The translations under genes were made by a program, and so were the position numbers. DNA of 8,591 bases, taken from Actinomycetes bacterium (lineage in GTDB: Bacteria > Actinomycetota > Acidimicrobiia > Acidimicrobiales > Palsa-688). The stretch covers positions 1 to 8,591 of the forward strand of contig JAKACE010000055.1 in NCBI GenBank assembly GCA_021821705.1. Direction: 5' to 3'. Positions 5,004-8,591 of the stretch are shown here, piece after piece. The notes under the pieces were generated by a model that was given only the letters and a program-made list of their open reading frames with translations, was not told the DNA's origin and made no database searches. Every line of letters begins with the position of its first letter. The first letter of the stretch is position 1.

Positions 5004-6425
5004 GTGACCGGGTACATCCACTTCCGCGAGTACATCATCGTCTTCGCCGTGGCCGCCGGGGTCACTTTCGGCGCCACCTTCCTGGTGAGGACGTTCGCCC
5101 GGCGACATGCACTGGTCGTGATGCCGGACGAGCAACGTGTCCACGAGCGGCCCACGGCGACGGTCGGTGGCACGGCCATGTACGTGGGGATGCTGGTGGC
5201 CATTGCCGTCGCCTCGCAGATGCCGGCCTTCTCATCGGTGTTCCAGGGCAATTCGGCACCCATGGGGGTCGTGCTGGCGGCGACGGTGATGTTCGCCGTG
5301 GGCTTCATGGACGACCTGAGGGAGATGTCGCCGCCGGCCAAGCTCGCGGGTCAGGTGCTGGCCGCCATGGTCCTGTACTTCTTCGGCGTCAGCATGCTCT
5401 TCTTCCACGTCCCGCTGGCGTCGACGACCCTGGTGCTCAGCCCCGACTGGGCAGTTCTGGCGACCGTCCTTTGGGTGGCCATCATGGCCAATTCGGTCAA
5501 CTTCATCGACGGCCTGGACGGCCTGGCCGCAGGGATCGTCGCCATCGCGGCTGCCGCCTTCTTCGTGTACTCCCACCAGCTCGGAGCCGTAGGCAATATC
5601 ACGACCTCCAATGCCGGCCCGCTCATCGCCGTCGTCACCCTCGGTGTCTGTGTCGGCTTCCTGCCGCACAATTTCCATCCGGCCCGGATCTTCATGGGGG
5701 ATACGGGCGCGCTGTTGCTCGGGTTGTTGCTGGCGGCCTCGACGCTGGCCGTCGTCGGCCAGGACCCGTACCAGTTCAGTGGCCGGACCTACTTCTTCTT
5801 CGCGCCCATCATCATCCCGTTCTTCATCCTGGGCATCCCCATACTCGACACCGCCTTCGCCATCGTGCGCCGTGCTGGCAAGCGCACCAGCCCGGCGGTA
5901 CGGGACCTCAACCACATGCACCACCGTCTCATGCGCCTCGGCCACGGCCACCGTCCGACGGTGGTGATCCTTTGGGCATGGACGGCACTGCTCTCCGGCC
6001 TGGTCCTGTGGCCGGGCGTCACGAACTCGCACAACGAGATACCCCCGATCGCCGTCGGAGCCCTGGCGATCCTGCTCTACACCCTCTTCGCCCCGAGAGG
6101 CCGCGCCGGTGGCGGTGCCGAAGTGCCCGGCGGTACCCAACGCCAGGAGCGTCAGGCGCCGGTGCCCGGGCCGCGCCCACCAGGGCCCCTGCCCGGCGCC
6201 GGTGGCAACGGTGCGCTGCCGCGACCGACGCCGGCCGGCAGCACCCCGCCAAACGGTTCGCGCCCGGTGCCCTCGCCACCGGAGGGGCGCGAGGGAACCC
6301 ACGGGCGGGCCGGGGTGGAGTTGCAGCGTTACGGGCGTGTTTCGTACCCTGGTCAGCGTGCTTTCCCGCCGTCCGGTGGCCCAGGCGCCGAAGCCGGCTT
6401 CGGCGCGCCCCGCAACCGGCCGTGA
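5004..6425 (+). CDS. wecA: Undecaprenyl/decaprenyl-phosphate N-acetylglucosaminyl 1-phosphate transferase (WecA/Rfe-like)
   Basis: Integral membrane enzyme of the MraY/WecA/TagO family. It moves a sugar-1-phosphate, probably GlcNAc-1-P, from UDP-sugar to a polyprenyl phosphate, starting cell-wall linker or polysaccharide synthesis. Of 473 residues, about 1-364 form the multi-helix catalytic core. Family motifs are intact: MDD (D103, D104, magnesium site), NFIDGLDGLAAG (N166 to about G177, with D169 and D172), MGDTG (231-235), and HMHHRLMRLG with H304, H306 and H307, the nucleotide-sugar His motif typical of the WecA/TagO branch. Residues 365-473 are a Pro/Gly/Arg-rich, probably disordered tail. 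The mycobacterial Rfe has about 404 residues in all. GTG 5004 has a weak GAGGG at 4992-4996. The TGA overlaps the next gene's GTG. The exact sugar is unproven. Confidence 0.92.
   Translation: MTGYIHFREYIIVFAVAAGVTFGATFLVRTFARRHALVVMPDEQRVHERPTATVGGTAMYVGMLVAIAVASQMPAFSSVFQGNSAPMGVVLAATVMFAVGFMDDLREMSPPAKLAGQVLAAMVLYFFGVSMLFFHVPLASTTLVLSPDWAVLATVLWVAIMANSVNFIDGLDGLAAGIVAIAAAAFFVYSHQLGAVGNITTSNAGPLIAVVTLGVCVGFLPHNFHPARIFMGDTGALLLGLLLAASTLAVVGQDPYQFSGRTYFFFAPIIIPFFILGIPILDTAFAIVRRAGKRTSPAVRDLNHMHHRLMRLGHGHRPTVVILWAWTALLSGLVLWPGVTNSHNEIPPIAVGALAILLYTLFAPRGRAGGGAEVPGGTQRQERQAPVPGPRPPGPLPGAGGNGALPRPTPAGSTPPNGSRPVPSPPEGREGTHGRAGVELQRYGRVSYPGQRAFPPSGGPGAEAGFGAPRNRP
6321..6350 (+). promoter_or_regulatory. 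Candidate sigma-70-type promoter inside the wecA 3' end
   Basis: TTGCAG (6321-6326) and TACCCT (6345-6350) are separated by 18 bases, inside an unusually A/T-containing patch of a G+C-rich region. The predicted start is near 6357-6358, so an RNA from here would reach the AtpZ-like gene at 6422 with a leader of about 64 bases. It could give the ATP synthase genes a promoter independent of wecA. GTG 6358 sits at the predicted +1, but the frame it opens does not encode a recognisable protein. Confidence 0.45.
6385..6406. repeat. Perfect 22-bp palindrome upstream of the AtpZ-like gene
   Basis: Two 9-base arms, GCGCCGAAG and its exact reverse complement, flank a self-complementary CCGG. It ends 15 bases before the GTG at 6422 and lies within the last codons of wecA (coding GAEAGFGAP). 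As RNA it would form a 9-bp hairpin with a tetraloop between the candidate promoter at 6321-6350 and the gene start. As DNA it could be a dimeric repressor site. No T-run follows, so it is not a classical terminator. Confidence 0.6.
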
Positions 6426-6658
6426 CCCGGTCGCCGGCCGACGACCGCGGCGGCGCCAGACCGCCCTACCCGGGGCCGATGGCGTACGCAGGCCTCGGCA
6501 TGGTCAACGCCTTCTTGCTCCTGGCCGGCGGTGCGCTCGGGTGGCTGGGCGACCGGTCTCTGGGCACCTTGCCGCTCCTGCTGCTGGTCGGCCTGCTGGC
6601 CGGTGCCGCTCTCGGAGTGCTCACGACCCGGGCCGAGCTGCGCCGCTATCGCCGTTGA
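6422..6658 (+). CDS. atpZ: AtpZ-like F0F1 ATP synthase accessory membrane protein
   Basis: Seventy-eight residues. The GTG start overlaps the wecA TGA (GTGA), and the stop is TGA at 6656-6658. Residues 1-20 are polar and Pro/Gly-rich. Two membrane helices follow, about 24-42 (GMVNAFLLLAGGALGWLGD) and 50-68. The pattern GLxxxN, GGxxGWLGDRSLGT, then PLLLLVGLLAGAALG is that of the AtpZ/AtpI small-protein family (Pfam ATPase_gene1). These proteins are encoded at the front of atp operons and are linked in Bacillus and other bacteria to c-ring assembly or divalent cation movement. Its place before an AtpI-like gene and atpB supports the call. It has no clear Shine-Dalgarno, so coupling to wecA is likely. 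A longer N terminus from GTG 6358 would need a frameshift. Confidence 0.8.
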   Translation: MTRSPADDRGGARPPYPGPMAYAGLGMVNAFLLLAGGALGWLGDRSLGTLPLLLLVGLLAGAALGVLTTRAELRRYRR

Positions 6659-6684
6659 CCAGGCCCTTTGCCTGTTGCCCGGCT

Positions 6685-6706
6685 GCGCCCACCGGAGCTT
6701 GGGCGC
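6685..6706 (+). other. GC-rich hairpin in the gap before the AtpI-like gene
   Basis: GCGCCCA (6685-6691) and TGGGCGC (6700-6706) form a 7-bp stem with an 8-base loop, 27 bases after the AtpZ-like stop. No T-run follows. It overlaps the -35-like hexamer at 6699-6704, so RNA hairpin and promoter readings compete. It could be an attenuator, an mRNA processing site, or chance. Confidence 0.3.
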
Positions 6707-6727
6707 CCACCGCCGCACGTGTAACAT
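6699..6727 (+). promoter_or_regulatory. Candidate promoter before the AtpI-like gene and atpB
   Basis: TTGGGC (6699-6704) and TAACAT (6722-6727) are 17 bases apart, the ideal sigma-70 spacing, and TAACAT is among the least G+C-rich hexamers here. A start near 6734 would leave a leader of about 64 bases to ATG 6798. The 139-base gap between the two accessory genes (6659-6797) is otherwise unexplained. Confidence 0.4.
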
Positions 6728-6797
6728 GGACTGGCCCTGGTTCCAGGTGCCCGGTGGGGCCCACCGCCCGTCCCATGTTCAGAACGATGTGGTCTTG

Positions 6798-7271
6798 ATG
6801 CTCGCAGACTTCCCGGTCCTCTATGTCGACCTGATCGTGCGGCGTACGATCGCGTCCTGCATCGGCTTGGCCGTGGTCGCTCTCGCCGCCACGGTGCTCC
6901 TCGGCCAGCCCCTGGCCGGCATCGGAGTTGTCGTCGGCTTGGCGGGAGCGGTCGGCAACCACCGCTTGTTCCAGCTGTCCACCGCCCGTTACAGCGACAC
7001 GGAGGGCCACCTGGACCGCAAGCCGTACGCCGGCAGCGTCGCCGCCCGCCTCGGGGGCCTGACTGTGGTGGCTTTCGCCCTTTTGTTCCTGGTACGGCCC
7101 ATGGGTTTCGGCATGGTGGGCGGGCTCGTTGCTTTCCAGGTCATGCTGATGCTCAACGCGCTGGGCACACTGTGGAGGTACCGGAAGATGCAGCTCTCCG
7201 GCAGCGTGCCGGCCGCCGGTGGCACAGGTGCCGCCCGGCCTGGCAACGGTACCGGGCAGGCCGATGTCTAG
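6798..7271 (+). CDS. AtpI-like ATP synthase accessory membrane protein (Rv1303-like)
   Basis: 157 residues from ATG 6798. Four predicted membrane helices lie at about 17-35, 38-53, 83-99 and 103-123. A short polar loop separates helices 2 and 3, and a Gly/Ala-rich tail ends the protein. The segment RPMGFGMVGGLVAFQV (100-115) resembles the RPAGLGVVFGLAFFQV stretch I recall from mycobacterial Rv1303, which has the same position before atpB; this is the ATP-synt_I type family. Such proteins are thought to help c-ring assembly or stability. The start is uncertain: GTG 6789, GTG 6747 and ATG 6726 are in frame, and none has a Shine-Dalgarno. 6798 gives an N terminus that fits the family length. The stop overlaps the start of atpB by eight bases. 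Confidence 0.78.
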   Translation: MLADFPVLYVDLIVRRTIASCIGLAVVALAATVLLGQPLAGIGVVVGLAGAVGNHRLFQLSTARYSDTEGHLDRKPYAGSVAARLGGLTVVAFALLFLVRPMGFGMVGGLVAFQVMLMLNALGTLWRYRKMQLSGSVPAAGGTGAARPGNGTGQADV

Positions 7272-8004
7272 CCTGCACCTGCCCGCACTCATCGGCGGCA
7301 TAAACATCCCTGTCGGCGACCACATCAAGCTGGCCGGTCTCGACATGGACACCATCTACACCACCGCCCTGGCGGGCTTGGCAGTCATAGGGCTCGGCTT
7401 GTACCTGCGGGCCAAGGTGAGCTCCGAGAAGCCAAACAAGGTGCAGGTACTCTGGGAGCTCGTCGTCAACTGGGTCTCGGACCAGGTCGAGACCGGCCTC
7501 GGACCGCGCTACCGACACGTCGTCCCGCTGGCTGTGACCATCTTCGTCCTGGTCCTGTTGTGCAACTGGGTCGAGATCCTCCCCGGGCTCTGGCACAACA
7601 CCGACTACCTGCCGTCCCCGAGCGCCGACGTCAACCTCACCTACGCGCTCGCCGTGCTGGTGTTCGTCCTCACCAATATCGCCAGCATCCGCGCACGCGG
7701 CGTGGGGGGCTATGTCAAGGCGTTCTTCGCACGCCCGCGCTGGTTGGCCCCGATCAGGATCCTCGAAGAGCTGATGAAGCCCATCACCCTCGCCCTACGG
7801 CTCTTCGGCAACATCTTCTCCGGCGGCATCATGATCGCCCTCCTGCTCGCCCTGGCGTCCCCTCTGTACTTCGCGCCGGCCAGCATCATCTTCAGCGTCG
7901 CCTGGAAGGTCTTCGACATGGCCATCGGCGTGATCCAGGCGTTCATCTTCGCCCTGCTGACGATCCTCTACTACCAGTTCGCGGTGGCCGAGGAAGCGCA
8001 CTGA
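7264..8004 (+). CDS. atpB: F0F1 ATP synthase subunit a
   Basis: Membrane stator subunit that carries the proton half-channels next to the c-ring. It has 246 residues from ATG 7264, which overlaps the preceding stop; an in-frame GTG at 7219 would add 15 residues unlike the family. The essential arginine is R179 in [12 protein letters not shown], equal to E. coli R210, with N183 equal to N214. The C-terminal helix has Q225 in [15 protein letters not shown], equal to Q252. E. coli Glu219 and His245 are replaced by Gly188 and Asp218; as I recall, mycobacterial sequences also have Gly and Asp there. The N-terminal [15 protein letters not shown] and the [12 protein letters not shown] helix are normal. 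It is co-transcribed with atpE after a 40-base A-rich leader. Confidence 0.97.
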   Translation: MSSLHLPALIGGINIPVGDHIKLAGLDMDTIYTTALAGLAVIGLGLYLRAKVSSEKPNKVQVLWELVVNWVSDQVETGLGPRYRHVVPLAVTIFVLVLLCNWVEILPGLWHNTDYLPSPSADVNLTYALAVLVFVLTNIASIRARGVGGYVKAFFARPRWLAPIRILEELMKPITLALRLFGNIFSGGIMIALLLALASPLYFAPASIIFSVAWKVFDMAIGVIQAFIFALLTILYYQFAVAEEAH

Positions 8005-8044
8005 CCTTTCAAAACCAACAGAAACCGAAGAGGAGAACAAACAA
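8005..8044 (+). promoter_or_regulatory. A-rich translation-initiation leader of atpE with strong Shine-Dalgarno
   Basis: The 40 bases between atpB and atpE are strikingly A-rich compared with the G+C-rich surroundings and contain AGGAG at 8031-8035, nine bases before ATG. Little secondary structure is possible. This matches the need to make about ten copies of subunit c per complex from one polycistronic mRNA; an enhanced atpE initiation region is known in E. coli. Confidence 0.7.
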
Positions 8045-8305
8045 ATGGCTGCAAGCATGACGAAGGCGGTGGAGCTCGCCGGCGCCTTCGTGGGCGGTGG
8101 TCTCGCCCTCGGTGGCGGCGCCGTGGGCGCGGCCGTCGGTGACGGTCTGGCTGGTAGCCAGACGATCGCCGGTATCGCCCGCCAACCCGAAGTCCAGGGC
8201 CGCCTCTATTCGACCATGTTCCTCATCGTGGGCCTGGTCGAAGCCATGTACTTCATCAACCTTGCCTTCACGGCTCTTTTCGTCTTCGTCCTGGCGACGG
8301 GCTAG
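8045..8305 (+). CDS. atpE: F0F1 ATP synthase subunit c
   Basis: Eighty-six residues forming the two-helix hairpin that oligomerises into the proton-driven rotor ring. Helix 1 (about 11-38) holds the glycine-rich [18 protein letters not shown] run. The loop is ARQPEVQGR (45-53). Helix 2 (about 57-84) contains the proton-carrying E66 in [15 protein letters not shown]. Length and residues align without gaps to M. tuberculosis AtpE with an offset of five: D33 equals D28, L64 equals L59, E66 equals E61, I71 equals I66. Oddity: M68 equals Ala63, and Met at this place is associated with natural bedaquiline resistance in some mycobacteria. Glutamate instead of aspartate as carboxylate, and no sodium-site signature that I recognise, suggest a proton enzyme. 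It has a strong Shine-Dalgarno in an A-rich leader. Confidence 0.98.
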   Translation: MAASMTKAVELAGAFVGGGLALGGGAVGAAVGDGLAGSQTIAGIARQPEVQGRLYSTMFLIVGLVEAMYFINLAFTALFVFVLATG

Positions 8306-8326
8306 CGGCGGGACAGGGATCCAAAA

Positions 8327-8591
8327 GTGGTAATCGGCGCGTCAAACTTCCTGGTGCCCAACGCCACCTTCGTCGTTGAGCTGGTCATCTTCCTACTGGT
8401 CCTCGGGTTCCTGGCCAAGTGGGTCCTTCCCTACCTCAACAAGGCGATCGAAGGCCGCCAGCAGGCGATCGAGCGCAGCATAGAAGAAGCCGACGAGGCG
8501 CGCCGGCGCGCCAACGAGCTCGAGCAGCAGCAGCGCCAGGCCCTCGAGCAGAGCCGGGAGGAAGCCCGGTTGCTGAAGGAGGAAGCGGCGC
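8327..8591 (+). CDS. atpF: F0F1 ATP synthase subunit b (3' end missing)
   Basis: Peripheral-stalk subunit that anchors F1 to the membrane. The window shows 88 residues and ends inside the gene. The start is GTG 8327 after GGGA-type purine runs (8309-8319). NFLVPNATFVVELVIFLLVLGFL is the membrane anchor (about 8-30). KWVLPYLNKAIEGRQQAIERSI follows, then a heptad-like, highly charged helix rich in E, R, Q and A that begins the long dimeric stalk. The NFLVPNATF start is typical of actinobacterial b subunits. It follows atpE by 21 bases. Subunits delta, alpha, gamma, beta and epsilon are expected just beyond the window, by the usual operon order. Confidence 0.95.
   Translation, partial: MVIGASNFLVPNATFVVELVIFLLVLGFLAKWVLPYLNKAIEGRQQAIERSIEEADEARRRANELEQQQRQALEQSREEARLLKEEAA

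Noticed and set aside
5232..6302. Long minus-strand open frame (356 codons) opposite wecA
   Set aside because: Its product is rich in R, G, H and D with no hydrophobic core or motif, and it mirrors the G/C third-position pattern of wecA. It is a high-G+C shadow.
6358..6798. Leaderless-looking frame from GTG 6358
   Set aside because: The promoter spacing is attractive, but the 146-codon product is Arg/Ala/Pro-rich and overlaps the clear AtpZ-like membrane protein in another frame. Kept only as an alternative start if a frameshift is found.
7205..7235. Alternative small stems (GTGCC, GGCAC, GTGCC) near the AtpI-like/atpB junction
   Set aside because: Five-base stems with tiny or shifting loops are expected by chance at this G+C level, and they lie in a Gly/Ala-rich coding tail.
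1..8591. Possible new defence, mobile or biosynthetic system
   Set aside because: Every long frame with real protein character belongs to a known housekeeping family in a conserved actinobacterial order. No transposase, integrase, toxin-antitoxin, nuclease or repeat array is visible.

Overview
This window is a gene-dense, plus-strand stretch of a high-G+C bacterial chromosome. Most codons end in G or C, and GTG starts are common. The gene order is rho, rpmE, prfA, prmC, a YrdC/Sua5-family gene, a WecA-like transferase, ATP synthase accessory genes, then atpB, atpE and atpF. From memory, Mycobacterium tuberculosis has the same order (Rv1297 to Rv1306). That order, an actinobacterial-type Rho with a long low-complexity N-terminal region, and a c subunit close to the mycobacterial one all point to Actinomycetota. 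The divergence from mycobacteria suggests a deep-branching class such as Acidimicrobiia. That class assignment is inference only.

Layout: 1-1814 is the 5'-truncated rho gene. 1827-4713 holds a translation block of rpmE (ribosomal protein L31), prfA (release factor 1), prmC (release-factor glutamine methyltransferase) and a threonylcarbamoyl-AMP synthase that supplies tRNA t6A. prmC modifies the GGQ motif of the prfA product encoded just upstream. 4693-4854 is the largest intergenic break; it carries several small hairpins and a promoter-like element. A candidate 41-codon leaderless ORF (4855-4980) comes next, then wecA (5004-6425), which has an unusual disordered C-terminal tail of about 109 residues. 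6422-8591 is the start of the ATP synthase operon: a small AtpZ-like gene, an AtpI-like four-helix membrane protein, atpB (subunit a), atpE (subunit c) and a 3'-truncated atpF (subunit b).

No mobile element, CRISPR array, tRNA, rRNA or defence system is visible, and I do not see a wholly new system. This is a conserved housekeeping cluster. The points worth a second look are residue-level and regulatory. The c subunit has Met where bedaquiline-sensitive mycobacteria have Ala63. Rho has Gly at the E. coli Ser266 bicyclomycin-contact position. Two or three starts show leaderless-type TANNNT promoter spacing. A perfect 22-bp palindrome lies between a candidate promoter buried in the wecA 3' end and the AtpZ-like gene. 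The small ORF ahead of wecA has no recognised relative.
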